DNA from: Planococcus sp. MSAK28401
GTDB lineage: Bacteria; Bacillota; Bacilli; Bacillales_A; Planococcaceae
Length of the DNA: 64,000 nucleotides
Direction of reading: 5' to 3'
NCBI RefSeq assembly: GCF_018283455.1
Contig: NZ_JAAMTH010000001.1
Span: 3,329,501 to 3,393,500, forward strand
Each line of letters starts with the position of its first letter. Position 1 is the first letter of the stretch. A program made the translations under genes and the position numbers. This document shows positions 24,127 through 32,870 of the stretch, in pieces. The notes below the pieces were generated by a model that saw nothing but the letters and a program-made list of their open reading frames with translations, was not told the DNA's origin and made no database searches.

Positions 24127-24143
24127 GCTGCCACTCCTATATA

Positions 24144-24155
24144 GAACGTTTGTTC
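24144..24155 (-). promoter_or_regulatory. LexA (DinR) box
   Basis: GAAC-GTTT-GTTC is a perfect match to the core GAAC-N4-GTTC of the Bacillus SOS box. It lies 18 bp from the polymerase start codon. Confidence 0.85.
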
Positions 24156-24298
24156 TTATTTTAATGGAAAAGCTGGAAAGCGGCAAGAGGCAAAAGAAAG
24201 GTATATCCGAAAAAGACAGAATGTTTTGAACTAATTCCAGATAATCGGTAATCTAAGAGAGAAAGCTCGGAAGATCAATTCAAAGGGGGCAAAACAGA

Positions 24299-25048
24299 AT
24301 GGCAAGATTGCAAGGGAAAGTGGCCGTCATTACTGGAGGCGCTGGCGTTATCGGGAAAGTGACGGCGAAACGTTTTTTAGAAGAAGGGGCAAAAGTTGTG
24401 CTCGTCGATATTTCCGAACAGGCACTCCAAGAAACGAAGCAAGAACTCGGTGGCGAAGTGGAGATTGTCCAAGCGGATGTTTCCAAAGAAGCAGACGTCA
24501 AAAACTATGTCGATAAAGCGGTCGAAGCGTTCGGCAAGATCGACGTGTTCTTCAATAATGCAGGGATCGAAGGGAAAGTTGCTCCGCTCACCGAGCAAAC
24601 GGTGGAAGATTTCGACCAAGTCATCGCGATCAATGTGCGCGGCGTCTTTCTCGGCACGAAGCATGTATTGCCGGTCATGTACAAGCAAGGCTCCGGGAGC
24701 GTCATCAATATGTCATCGGTGTCAGGCCATAGCGGTTCACCGAATGTCAGCCCCTATATCACATCAAAGCACGCAGTCGTCGGCTTGACGAAAGCCGCGG
24801 CTTACGAAAGTGCGCGACATCAAGTCCGCGTCAATTCGGTCCATCCATCGCCGGTCAATTCACGCATGATGCGCTCGCTCGAGGAAGGGCTCGGTACAAC
24901 CGAAAAAACCTTGTCGAAAACCATTCCGCTCGGCCGCTACGCCGAATCCGAAGAAATCTCCAATCTGGTGCTGTTCCTCGCTTCCGATGAAAGCACGTTC
25001 ATCTCAGGCGCCCAGTACCGCGTAGATGGCGGCATGGCCGCATTATAG
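24299..25048 (+). CDS. short-chain dehydrogenase/reductase
   Basis: This 249-residue protein is a classical SDR. The cofactor loop [15 protein letters not shown] is at about 13-27, NNAG at about 86-89, the catalytic Ser in [10 protein letters not shown], and the catalytic pair in [15 protein letters not shown] (Tyr-x3-Lys). It ends in [10 protein letters not shown]. The Asp after the second strand (VDIS) suggests NAD(H) preference. The substrate is unknown. It is a single gene between the polymerase and a convergent FAH gene. Confidence 0.92.
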   Translation: MARLQGKVAVITGGAGVIGKVTAKRFLEEGAKVVLVDISEQALQETKQELGGEVEIVQADVSKEADVKNYVDKAVEAFGKIDVFFNNAGIEGKVAPLTEQTVEDFDQVIAINVRGVFLGTKHVLPVMYKQGSGSVINMSSVSGHSGSPNVSPYITSKHAVVGLTKAAAYESARHQVRVNSVHPSPVNSRMMRSLEEGLGTTEKTLSKTIPLGRYAESEEISNLVLFLASDESTFISGAQYRVDGGMAAL

Positions 25049-25049
25049 A

Positions 25050-25088
25050 AAAAGACGGACACCTTCGATTCGGGGATGTCCGTCTTTT
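25050..25088. terminator. bidirectional terminator, SDR / FAH
   Basis: AAAGACGGACA pairs with TGTCCGTCTTT and has A and T runs outside. It is located between convergent genes and abuts the FAH stop codon. Confidence 0.85.
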
Positions 25089-25090
25089 AT

Positions 25091-25981
25091 TTATTCACGG
25101 CCCGTCAATTTCAAATCTTCAACCGCATTGTACAAAGTCTTAAATCCATCGATGCGGCATTCGACCACATCGCCGTCACGGATGACGACTGCACCCGGCG
25201 TTCCGGTTGAGATGATGTCTCCAGGCAATAGCGTCATTACTTCCGAATGAAACGCTATGAGCTCCCGCGGCCGGAACGTCATATTCGAGACGCTGTTTTT
25301 CCGGTGGACTTCCCCGTTCTTGACGGTCGCCACCGTCAGGTCAAGCACAGCCTCCACTTCGTCAGGCGTCACGAGTTCTGGGCCGAAACTGAAGAAGGTG
25401 TCAAAGCTCTTCGCGCGCGTCAAATAGCGCGGATTTTTCTCGAGAATGTCTTCAGCGGTCATATCGATAATCGTCGTGAAACCCGCCACCACATCGAATG
25501 CATCTTCTCTTGAGACGTCTTTGCATTCCGTTCCGATAATGATGCCGAGCTCCGCTTCCGCCGTCACCCGGTTTGACTGACTGGGCAGCTCGATTACATC
25601 GCCCGGCCCGATAATCGCCGTATCGGGTTTCATGAAACTCGCCGGTTCGGTGTCGGGCGATACTTGTTTCAAATCGGCCGCATGCTCGGCGTAATTTAGC
25701 CCGATGCCCCAGATTTTTCGCGGATGGCGATATAAAGGCGCGTAATCCGCTTCGGAAAACGGCATAAGTGATGCCTCGAGCGCCCCTTCAGGCATGCGTT
25801 CGAATTCTTCTCTCAGCCACCTCTTCAAGAGCTCGAGTTCTCCTGTTTCGATCAGCGTAAACAAATCGGTCGGCCAGTTTTCCGCCGTATGTTCGTTGAG
25901 CTTGCGCAATGGCAAAAAGCCATCCTTCATGACCAGTGCCGCTTCTTCCGTGCCGTTCCACTGGATTGTCGCGAGGCGCAT
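25091..25981 (-). CDS. fumarylacetoacetate hydrolase family protein
   Basis: This 296-residue protein has the FAH fold in its C-terminal two thirds: KIWGIGLNYAEHA, then metal ligands in VTAEAELGIIIG and FTTIIDMTAED, and the closing GDIISTGTPGAVV. The family includes 2-keto-4-pentenoate hydratases and acylpyruvate hydrolases. The ATG at 25981 follows GGGGGAGG. No pathway neighbours identify the substrate. Confidence 0.9.
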   Translation of the reverse strand: MRLATIQWNGTEEAALVMKDGFLPLRKLNEHTAENWPTDLFTLIETGELELLKRWLREEFERMPEGALEASLMPFSEADYAPLYRHPRKIWGIGLNYAEHAADLKQVSPDTEPASFMKPDTAIIGPGDVIELPSQSNRVTAEAELGIIIGTECKDVSREDAFDVVAGFTTIIDMTAEDILEKNPRYLTRAKSFDTFFSFGPELVTPDEVEAVLDLTVATVKNGEVHRKNSVSNMTFRPRELIAFHSEVMTLLPGDIISTGTPGAVVIRDGDVVECRIDGFKTLYNAVEDLKLTGRE

Positions 25982-26046
25982 CACACCTCCCCCTTTCCTT
26001 TCCCTTTATTTCGGTTTCTTCCGGCCAAAACCCTGCCGAAACACAG

Positions 26047-26079
26047 AAAAACAGGCTTTCCTTCTAGAGGAAAGCCTGC
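26047..26079 (-). terminator. terminator after the L7/L12-like gene
   Basis: CAGGCTTTCC pairs with GGAAAGCCTG around TTCTAGA. On the minus strand it ends in TTTTT, just past the stop of the small gene. Confidence 0.8.
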
Positions 26080-26084
26080 TGGTT

Positions 26085-26384
26085 TCAATCATTCTCTTTT
26101 AGTCCATCAATATATTGTTTCGCTTCTAGGAGCGAATAGCCGAAAGCGACACGTGCCGCTTTCACGGCCCGGACTTCCTGCCCTTCAGCGATCAAGCGCC
26201 GCAGCTCGCCATTGATCGCCGGTTCTTCCAAGGTTACTTCCGCTTCCAATTGCTCAATGCGTTTTGACATATGCTTCATGCGCACCTCCAATGCCTGGAT
26301 TTGCTGGTTCAGCAATACATACACCGCACCAACAGCCCCTAATGACAAACCGATTAGCCACACCCAATCCATGCCCTGTGCCAT
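26085..26384 (-). CDS. membrane-anchored protein with L7/L12 C-terminal-like domain
   Basis: This 99-residue protein has one N-terminal membrane helix (VWLIGLSLGAVGAVYVLL), a short coiled coil (about 28-52), and a C-terminal segment, ELRRLIAEGQEVRAVKAARV followed by GYSLLEAKQYIDGL. The latter resembles the C-terminal domain of ribosomal L7/L12 (pattern AVK-R-x4-G-x-L-x-EAK). Its ATG immediately follows the TAA of the EF-G-binding protein gene, so translation is coupled. The function is unknown; interaction with a translation GTPase is a speculation from this pairing. Confidence 0.75.
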   Translation of the reverse strand: MAQGMDWVWLIGLSLGAVGAVYVLLNQQIQALEVRMKHMSKRIEQLEAEVTLEEPAINGELRRLIAEGQEVRAVKAARVAFGYSLLEAKQYIDGLKEND

Positions 26385-27065
26385 TTAGCGTTCCAGCCGA
26401 TCTAAAAATTTTTCGAGGCGGTCAACGGTCGTCAGTCGGGCGTTGCACGCCGCTCCATCTGCACAGATGTACTGGCCGTGCTTGACGTAGCTGTCGAGAT
26501 TCGCCCCTTTGGTCTTGGCCATGAATAAGCCAACCGAACTGTGTTTATGGCAAATCATGCAGACACCTTGCTTGCGGCTCGCGCCGAATTGGCCGCTCAC
26601 GGTTTGCAGGCGGCCGTTCCGTTCGGCCACCAAAAAGCGGTTGGTGTTTTCCTGCCAGGACAAATACGATAAGGCATGAAAATCCATTGCCGGGAGATTC
26701 GGCCCTTTCAGCCTTTTCGCTTTTGGAAACAAGCGCTTCAAATCGTCGAGCTTGACGCTTGGAAAAGGAATCAAGTAAGGGCGCAGCCCCGACAGAAACT
26801 CTTCCGCAGCGTTAGTGTCTTTCACCGCCGTCAGCGGGCGCAATACATTCTTCTGCTCTTCCGTTAACACCGGGAACATAGCGAATACTTTTTCATGGCT
26901 TAAATGGCGCAGCACGCTCAACACTTCTGCATCATTCGCCGTCGCATGTGCCGTCACGAGCGTTAAGGCCTGCTCTTTAATGAAATTATATTGATGGTTG
27001 CGGATAAACGCTTCGGGCTGCCCTGAAACATTCGTCCGGTCCGTCGATTCTTTGATGATAGCCAT
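26385..27065 (-). CDS. FusB/FBP-type elongation factor G-binding protein
   Basis: This 226-residue protein has a helical N-terminal half and a C-terminal treble-clef zinc domain, CMICHKHSSVGLFMAKTKG then KHGQYICADGAACN (about 158-205). This matches FusB/FusC and related chromosomal EF-G-binding proteins. FusB proteins free EF-G from ribosomes stalled by fusidic acid. Chromosomal homologues are common in Bacillales, and resistance is not implied here without testing. It is the first gene of a pair with the L7/L12-like membrane protein. Confidence 0.88.
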   Translation of the reverse strand: MAIIKESTDRTNVSGQPEAFIRNHQYNFIKEQALTLVTAHATANDAEVLSVLRHLSHEKVFAMFPVLTEEQKNVLRPLTAVKDTNAAEEFLSGLRPYLIPFPSVKLDDLKRLFPKAKRLKGPNLPAMDFHALSYLSWQENTNRFLVAERNGRLQTVSGQFGASRKQGVCMICHKHSSVGLFMAKTKGANLDSYVKHGQYICADGAACNARLTTVDRLEKFLDRLER

Positions 27066-27130
27066 CGCTAGCCTCCTTGAAAGGTATGACTTTCCTGTGA
27101 TTTTACCATATTTTGTCCGTCATCGCAGAA

Positions 27131-27156
27131 AAGGCACCCTGAAGTCAGGATGCCTT
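27131..27156 (-). terminator. terminator of the ggt-chromate transporter operon
   Basis: AAGGCA-CCTGA pairs with TCAGG-TGCCTT with one mismatch. On the minus strand it runs into TTTTCTG, directly after the last stop codon. Confidence 0.7.
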
Positions 27157-27159
27157 CCC

Positions 27160-27699
27160 TTAAGCTATGAAAATTCCCGTGACAGCGCCGTAAAGCAGCG
27201 CTAAACCGATGACCAAGGCGGGATGCAGTTTCCATTTCTCGAGCATCAGGTAGCTGGCCACCATCAGGATCGCGGTCTGGATACCGCCGAGTGACGCTTC
27301 TGAGGTCAGGATGAAGTCGAGTGTCATGACGCCGATCAACACGGCGATGACCGGCTTGACGACTTTCGAGATGTTTTTCACTTCGCGTGAATCTTTGTAT
27401 TTAAAAAGAATCGCCATCAGCGCAATCATCAAAATCAACGAAGGGGCGACGGCGCCGAACAGGCCAACCACTGCCCCGAGCACGCCTCCTTCGGCATAGC
27501 CGACATAGCCCGCCATTTTTGTCGCGATCGGGCCGGGCAAAGAGTTGCCGAGCGCCAGCACTTCACTGAACTCCTGGGTATCCATCCAGCCATAGCGGTC
27601 CACGACCTCCTTCTCGACGAGCGGGATCGATGCCGGCCCGCCCCCGTAACCAAGGATGCCAGGAATGAAAAACGCCAGGAATATCTGCCAGTAGATCAT
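27160..27699 (-). CDS. chromate transporter subunit (CHR family), second
   Basis: This 179-residue protein is a single CHR domain with about five membrane helices. FFIPGILGYGGGPASIPLVEKEV and ALGNSLPGPIATKMAGYVGY carry the family signatures. It pairs with the upstream 189-residue CHR protein by a 4-bp overlap. Such split pairs insert in opposite orientations. The true ion may be chromate or another oxyanion. Confidence 0.9.
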   Translation of the reverse strand: MIYWQIFLAFFIPGILGYGGGPASIPLVEKEVVDRYGWMDTQEFSEVLALGNSLPGPIATKMAGYVGYAEGGVLGAVVGLFGAVAPSLILMIALMAILFKYKDSREVKNISKVVKPVIAVLIGVMTLDFILTSEASLGGIQTAILMVASYLMLEKWKLHPALVIGLALLYGAVTGIFIA

Positions 27700-28265
27700 G
27701 TTCTCTTCACCGTCCTTTTAATGAATGGCACGAGGACCAGAAGAATCAAGCCGGCGATAAGAAAGGCCGGGTGGATGCCGAGCACTTCGAGCAAAATGAC
27801 GGAGACCACAATCAATAGAATGGCCTTGCTCCAGCCGAGCGCCTTCTCGGATTGCTGGATGAAATTCCAGGTCAGGACACCGAGCATGACGGCAACGACC
27901 GGAACGACCGCATTCGACATATTCGCAACCCACGGCACGTCTTTATAGTTTTGCAGGATGCCGAGCAGGAGAATCATCAAGACGACGGTCGGGATGATGG
28001 AGGCAGCGAGTGCGATCAAGCAGCCGCGAAGCCCCGCTACCCGGTAGCCGATATAGCCTGCGAGCTTGGTCGCGATCGGCCCCGGCATCGTGTTCGATAA
28101 GGCGATTGTGTCGCCGTATTCTTCGTCTGTCATCCAACCGTAGCGCTCCACGACATCACGCTGCATGATCGGGATGACTGCCGGGCCGCCGCCGAAGCCA
28201 AGCATGCCTGCCCGGAAGAAGGCCATGGTGAGATCAATCGATTTGACGCCTTGTTTTTTTACCAA
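27696..28265 (-). CDS. chromate transporter subunit (CHR family), first
   Basis: This 189-residue CHR-domain protein has FFRAGMLGFGGGPAVIPIMQRDV and ALSNTMPGPIATKLAGYIGY. The reading frame is open further upstream, but that part lies inside ggt in another frame and looks noncoding. The chosen start is TTG 28265, overlapping the ggt stop (TTGGTAA), which implies translational coupling. An ATG at 28226 is an alternative that would shorten the polar N-terminus. The paired arrangement beside a gamma-glutamyltransferase parallels ywrA-ywrB-ywrD in Bacillus. Confidence 0.88.
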   Translation of the reverse strand: MVKKQGVKSIDLTMAFFRAGMLGFGGGPAVIPIMQRDVVERYGWMTDEEYGDTIALSNTMPGPIATKLAGYIGYRVAGLRGCLIALAASIIPTVVLMILLLGILQNYKDVPWVANMSNAVVPVVAVMLGVLTWNFIQQSEKALGWSKAILLIVVSVILLEVLGIHPAFLIAGLILLVLVPFIKRTVKRT

Positions 28266-29863
28266 ACAGCAATCGCCCCGTCCGTACGGGATTCCGTGCC
28301 GCCTGCAAGCACGCCTGTTTCCGGATTGCGCCAGATGATCTGGCCGCGCCCGAAGCTTCCCGGATCTGCCATCACTTCCACTTGATGCCCTTTGCGCTGC
28401 AATTCCTGCGCCAAATAGTTCGGGAACTCCGCTTCCACGGTGACTTTCTTGCCGCCCATCCATTGCCAGCGCGGCATATCGAGTGCCGCTTGCGGATTAA
28501 GCAGATAATCAAGCGTATTCACGACCACTTGGAAATGGCCCTGTGGCTGCATATAGCCGCCCATGACGCCGAACGGCCCGACCGCTTCACCCGCTTTCGT
28601 CAAAAATCCGGGAATGATCGTATGGAAAGTGCGTTTGCCGGGTTTCAAAGCATTCGGGTGGCTTTCATCAAGCGAGAAATCCGCGCCGCGGTTCTGCAAG
28701 CCGATGCCTGTTCCCGGAATGACGATCCCTGAACCGAAGCCCATATAATTGCTTTGGATATATGAAATCATATTGCCTTCTTCATCGGCCGCTGCGAGAT
28801 AGACCGTTCCGCCTTTTGGCAGTTCGTACGCGACCGGGTCGATCGCTTCCGTGCCGATTTCTTTTGCACGGCTCGCTGCATAATCGTCTGACAATAAATG
28901 TTCAGCCGTCACCGGCATGTCCGTTTGTTCAGTAATGAATGCCTGGCCGTCTGTATAAGCCAGTTTCATCGATTCAATTTGCTGATGCAGCGTATTGGCT
29001 TGTTGCCACACGGGTGCGTCCAGCTGCTTGAAGATATTGAGCGCCATTTGCGCGACCATGCCCTGGCCATTCGGCGGAATTTCCCATACTTCATGTCCTT
29101 TATAGCTGGTCGAGATCGGCTTGACCCATTCCGCTTTATACGCCGCCAAGTCTTGTTTTTTCAAAAAACCGCCGTGTTCAGCCATGAAGCTATCGATTTT
29201 CTCTGCCAGCTCGCCTTCATAAAAGGCTTTCGCATCGGTGTCGCCGATTTTGCGGAGCGTGTCGGCATGTCCTGGTGATTTCCACATTTCGCCGATTTCC
29301 GGCGCGCGGCCGTCCGGTGCGAAAGTTTCAAACCATGCTTCAAATTCCTTTGTGGTGAAATTCTTTTTGAAGGTCTCATACGCTTTTTTCCAGTACTTGC
29401 CGAGAATCGGCGTCAATGGATAGCCTTCTTCCGCGTAGCGGATCGCCGGCTCCAATGTTTCCGCAAGCGATAATTTGCCGAAACGCTTCGACAGCTCTGC
29501 CCAAGCAGAAGGGACGCCTGGCACCGTAATCGGCACCAACCCGTGTGTTGGCATCTTGTCATGCCCTTTCGCTTTCACCGCATCAATCGTAAGTTCTTGA
29601 GGGGAAGGCCCGGAAGCATTCAGCCCGTGCAGCTCGCCTTTGACCCATACTAGCGCGAACGCATCGCCACCGATACCATTTGAGGTCGGTTCAACGACGG
29701 TCAAGGTCGCAGCGGTCGCAATCGCGGCATCAATGGCGTTTCCGCCTTTTTTCAAGATTTCAAGACCCGTCTGTGCGGCAAGTGGCTGCGATGTCGCGAC
29801 CATGCCTTTTTTGCCAAAGACCGTATGGCGTTTCCCAGGGAAAGGGTGATTCGTGTAATCCAT
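28259..29863 (-). CDS. ggt: gamma-glutamyltransferase (YwrD-like)
   Basis: This 534-residue Ntn-hydrolase precursor lacks a signal peptide. MVATSQPLAAQTGLEILKKG and the catalytic Thr in PKGGTVYLAAADEEGN, where the chain would self-cleave, identify it. NYMGFGSGIVIPGTGI and GPFGVMGGYMQPQGH are also family hallmarks. It transfers or hydrolyses gamma-glutamyl groups. Absence of a signal peptide suggests a cytoplasmic enzyme like YwrD. It heads a three-gene unit with two chromate transporter genes. Confidence 0.93.
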   Translation of the reverse strand: MDYTNHPFPGKRHTVFGKKGMVATSQPLAAQTGLEILKKGGNAIDAAIATAATLTVVEPTSNGIGGDAFALVWVKGELHGLNASGPSPQELTIDAVKAKGHDKMPTHGLVPITVPGVPSAWAELSKRFGKLSLAETLEPAIRYAEEGYPLTPILGKYWKKAYETFKKNFTTKEFEAWFETFAPDGRAPEIGEMWKSPGHADTLRKIGDTDAKAFYEGELAEKIDSFMAEHGGFLKKQDLAAYKAEWVKPISTSYKGHEVWEIPPNGQGMVAQMALNIFKQLDAPVWQQANTLHQQIESMKLAYTDGQAFITEQTDMPVTAEHLLSDDYAASRAKEIGTEAIDPVAYELPKGGTVYLAAADEEGNMISYIQSNYMGFGSGIVIPGTGIGLQNRGADFSLDESHPNALKPGKRTFHTIIPGFLTKAGEAVGPFGVMGGYMQPQGHFQVVVNTLDYLLNPQAALDMPRWQWMGGKKVTVEAEFPNYLAQELQRKGHQVEVMADPGSFGRGQIIWRNPETGVLAGGTESRTDGAIAVW

Positions 29864-29887
29864 TGTGATTCCTCCTATTATGTATTA

Positions 29888-29911
29888 CTCAAGCTATAGA
29901 ATGTTCTTGAG
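29888..29911. promoter_or_regulatory. inverted repeat between ggt and lysR
   Basis: CTCAAG-N12-CTTGAG lies in the 153-bp divergent region. LysR regulators often bind such interrupted dyads between themselves and a divergently transcribed target. ATTCAAAT also occurs twice further right, near 29934 and 29952. Regulation of ggt by the LysR protein is therefore possible but unproven. Confidence 0.35.
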
Positions 29912-30016
29912 CGAAATGAACTTTTCATATTATTCAAATTTTACGGGAGTGATTCAAATAAGTAAAATTAAATATATTTAATAGTATAATGAAAAAAACT
30001 CATCGAGGTGGATGTA

Positions 30017-30946
30017 TTGGATCACAAATTGGAGATTTTTGTCACAACCGCTGAACAAAAAAGCTTTACGCGCGCAGCCGAACTATTGCACATGACACCT
30101 TCCGCCATTTCCTTAAGCATCAAAGCCCTGGAAAATAAATTAGGCGTCCGGCTGTTCGAGCGCAGCAATAAATATGTCCAACTAACGGAAGCCGGGCAAG
30201 TGATGTATGCCCAGTCCAAAGAAATTCTCTTAAAGTATGATCAATTAAAGCTGGCACTCACGGAACTCGAACCATCCACAGCCATGCCCTTGTCGATCGG
30301 CGCTGCCTATACATTCGGTGAATACTTTTTGCCGGGCATCATCTACGCCTTCAGCAAGCGCCACCCGAACATCACGCCAAACATCACCATCCATAATTCG
30401 AAAACCATTATCGAGCAGATCCATAAGCAGGAACTGGATATCGGTTTTATTGTCGAAGGGGAAGCGAGCGGCAGTGATGCCGACACCAAATTGTTCACAG
30501 AAGAGGAAATGGTCATCATCGCACGTCCCAACCATCCGCTCATCCGCCATTCACAGGTCGACCGCCGTTTGCTTGAAGCGGAAACCTGGATTATCCGCGA
30601 ACCCGGCTCCGGTACGCGCGACGTGACCGACAAGCTGTTCGCTCAGCTCGGCATTGCGCCGAAAAAAGTGATGAGCTTCGGCAGCTCACAAACGATCAAG
30701 GAATCGGTCGCGCTCGGCCTTGGCATTTCCTATCTATCGGAATCCACCGTCAAAAGCGAAACAAAAACCGGGTCAATCGGCGCCATTACACTGGCTGATT
30801 TCCCGAACAAGAGCCGTTTCCATTACATCACCCACCGCGCGAGCTTCCATACACAGGCCGCCCAGCTGTTCCTAGACTTTCTCGACTCTTATGTTCTCGA
30901 TGAAAAAGTATCGGTGCATACGAAGAAGCGGTTAGCGGATCTGTGA
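30017..30946 (+). CDS. LysR-family transcriptional regulator
   Basis: This 309-residue protein has a LysR winged helix at 1-60 (FVTTAEQKSFTRAAELLHMT, SAISLSIKALENKLG, LFERSNK) and a periplasmic-binding-like effector domain from about 90 to 295. The TTG at 30017 is preferred, since GAGGTGG lies 6 nt upstream and it gives the usual LDHKLEIF start; GTG 30008 sits on the ribosome site itself. It is divergent from ggt and close to an OFA transporter, either of which could be its target. Confidence 0.92.
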   Translation: MDHKLEIFVTTAEQKSFTRAAELLHMTPSAISLSIKALENKLGVRLFERSNKYVQLTEAGQVMYAQSKEILLKYDQLKLALTELEPSTAMPLSIGAAYTFGEYFLPGIIYAFSKRHPNITPNITIHNSKTIIEQIHKQELDIGFIVEGEASGSDADTKLFTEEEMVIIARPNHPLIRHSQVDRRLLEAETWIIREPGSGTRDVTDKLFAQLGIAPKKVMSFGSSQTIKESVALGLGISYLSESTVKSETKTGSIGAITLADFPNKSRFHYITHRASFHTQAAQLFLDFLDSYVLDEKVSVHTKKRLADL

Positions 30947-31010
30947 GGAGCATTTTCGATTTATTTTCATTTAGCTGTACAGTAGCTCCTGGATTGCCGT
31001 TACATTTCAG

Positions 31011-31048
31011 AACCGGAAACCCCTCAAAAGCCAAGGGTTTCCGGTTTT
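31011..31048 (+). terminator. terminator of the lysR gene
   Basis: AACCGGAAACCC pairs with GGGTTTCCGGTT around a 12-nt loop and is followed by TTCTT. Confidence 0.8.
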
Positions 31049-31259
31049 CTTATATCCCAATAATTATATTGCCTGAAATAGCATTTTTCCTTCTGAAAGA
31101 GAGAAATTGATAACTGAAGCAGAATATTTTAGAATAATTTAAATTCTTTTTCTGACGAGCTTCAAAACCGCATGAACACTGGCTTTCAGACCCTCCCCCA
31201 TCTTTCCTACGCATAGAATCTCTCCTCTAAACCAGAAAATTTCTCCCTCAGCGAAAAAT

Positions 31260-31306
31260 GAGTATATACTCCCAATTCAATTTATGATTTTTTGAAAACG
31301 CTTACT
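31260..31306 (+). promoter_or_regulatory. palindrome and CcpA cre site upstream of the OFA transporter
   Basis: GAGTATATACTC (31260-31271) is a perfect 12-bp palindrome. TTGAAAACGCTTACT (31292-31306) fits the cre consensus WTGNAANCGNWNNCW at every position. The cre lies about 135 bp ahead of the promoter at 31440, compatible with activation or roadblock-independent repression by CcpA. The rest of 31049-31439 is AT-rich without a gene. Confidence 0.5.
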
Positions 31307-31439
31307 TTAAATCACCCGTTTTGTTTCTTTTTCATTAAAAAAGAGCGTTTTTTGTCTCTTTGAACACACAAGTCGATGCTCTCCTTTAACAGTAATGTCA
31401 TTTTCTTGTTAGATTAGTTTTTCTATTCTGAAAATTAGT

Positions 31440-31468
31440 TTGTCGAAATAGTGAAAAGCATGTATTCT
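31440..31468 (+). promoter_or_regulatory. SigA promoter of the OFA transporter
   Basis: TTGTCG (31440-31445) and TATTCT (31463-31468) are 17 nt apart. They lie 38 bp upstream of the start codon. Confidence 0.55.
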
Positions 31469-31506
31469 CGAAACAACAGTTGCACTCACAAAGGAGGAAT
31501 TTCACA

Positions 31507-32790
31507 ATGAAGACTAATAAAAACAGATGGCTGATTGCTTTATCCGCCATCGCGATCCAATTGTCGATCGGAGCGGCTTATGCCTACAGCGTCTATACGA
31601 AACCCATCAGCGAAACGATGGGCTGGTCTCCAACGGAAATCACCTACGCCTTCACGATCATGATGGCGCTCGGCGGGATTTCCGCTGCGTTCTTCGGCGG
31701 CTTCGTCGAAAAGAACGGGCCGCGGAAATCCGCCATGGTAGCCGCTTTCTTATTCGGTCTCGGGCAAGCGGGCGCTGGGTTTGCCACGCAAATCGATTCA
31801 CTCATGCTGTTCTTGCTTACATACGGATTCATGAGCGGGATGGGGCTCGGGGTCGGGTATATCGCACCGATTTCGACACTCGTCAAATGGTTTCCTGACC
31901 GCCGCGGCCTCGCGACTGGCATGGCCGTCATGGGCTTTGGCGCCGGTGCACTCATCACCGCTCCGGTTGCAGCGAGCTTGATTGCTTCTGTCGGCGTGAC
32001 GACTACTTTCTATATTCTCGGCATCAGTTATTTCATCTTAATCTCACTCGGTGCTTCCTATATCGCACCGCCGCCTGAAGGGTTCATGCCTAAAGGAATG
32101 GAAGCGGATCTTGCTTCAGGCAAAAAGGTCATGAAGAAAGACTTGGCACAACTGACAGCCAGGCAGGCCGTGAAAACACGCCGCTTCTGGATGTTGTGGA
32201 CGATGATGCTCATCAACGTCAGCGCCGGCATCATGATTATTTCGGTGGCGTCTCCTATGGCACAGGAATTGGTCGGCTTGACGGCAGCGGGTGCCGCGAC
32301 ACTTGTCGGTATCATGGGGATCTTCAACGGCGGCGGACGCCTCGGCTGGGCCGCGATTTCCGATTACATCGGGCGGCCGACCGTGTTCATGATGTTCTTC
32401 ATCATTCAGATCGTCGCTTTCGTCATGCTTCCGGGCATCACCAACGTCATCATTTTCCAAGTGTTCATCTTGCTGATTGTTTCTTGCTATGGCGGCGGCT
32501 TCTCGAACTTGCCGGCCTTTATCGGCGACATGTTCGGCACGAGACAGCTTGGCGCCATCCACGGCTATTTGCTGACGACTTGGTCTCTCGGCGGCATCAT
32601 CGGGCCGGCGATCGTGTCACAAGTCTATTCCGCAACCAACAGCTATGTACCGGTTTTCTATATCTTCATCGGATTGATCTCCGTTGCACTTGTCTTGTCC
32701 ATCTTGATCCGTATGGATATCCGCCGTGTGGAACGCAATTACGAAAAAGACGACAAGGTCCAAGCGACTCAACAAGCCGTTTCTTCTTAA
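31507..32790 (+). CDS. OFA-family MFS transporter (oxalate/formate antiporter-like)
   Basis: This 427-residue protein has 12 membrane helices. AYAYSVYTKPISETMGWS and GFVEKNGPRKS are typical of the OFA family, which includes OxlT and putative lactate or pyruvate carriers such as YhjX. The ATG at 31507 has AAAGGAGGAA upstream. A cre site suggests carbon-catabolite control, which fits a carboxylate carrier. The substrate cannot be assigned. Confidence 0.88.
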   Translation: MKTNKNRWLIALSAIAIQLSIGAAYAYSVYTKPISETMGWSPTEITYAFTIMMALGGISAAFFGGFVEKNGPRKSAMVAAFLFGLGQAGAGFATQIDSLMLFLLTYGFMSGMGLGVGYIAPISTLVKWFPDRRGLATGMAVMGFGAGALITAPVAASLIASVGVTTTFYILGISYFILISLGASYIAPPPEGFMPKGMEADLASGKKVMKKDLAQLTARQAVKTRRFWMLWTMMLINVSAGIMIISVASPMAQELVGLTAAGAATLVGIMGIFNGGGRLGWAAISDYIGRPTVFMMFFIIQIVAFVMLPGITNVIIFQVFILLIVSCYGGGFSNLPAFIGDMFGTRQLGAIHGYLLTTWSLGGIIGPAIVSQVYSATNSYVPVFYIFIGLISVALVLSILIRMDIRRVERNYEKDDKVQATQQAVSS

Positions 32791-32798
32791 AACGCACG

Positions 32799-32835
32799 AA
32801 AGCCCAGGAAAAGGCATTCCTTTTCCTGGGCTTTT
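32799..32835. terminator. terminator between OFA transporter and amidase
   Basis: AAAGCCCAGGAAAAGG pairs with CCTTTTCCTGGGCTTT around CATT, with T and A runs outside. It serves both convergent genes. Confidence 0.88.
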
Positions 32836-32870
32836 TCTATCTTCTTCTATCTAACATGATCCAAGTTAAT

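Noticed and set aside
28266-28463. N-terminal extension of the first chromate transporter
   Set aside because: The 66 extra codons overlap ggt in another frame and give an Arg/Gly-rich stretch unlike any CHR protein. The TTG at the ggt stop is preferred.
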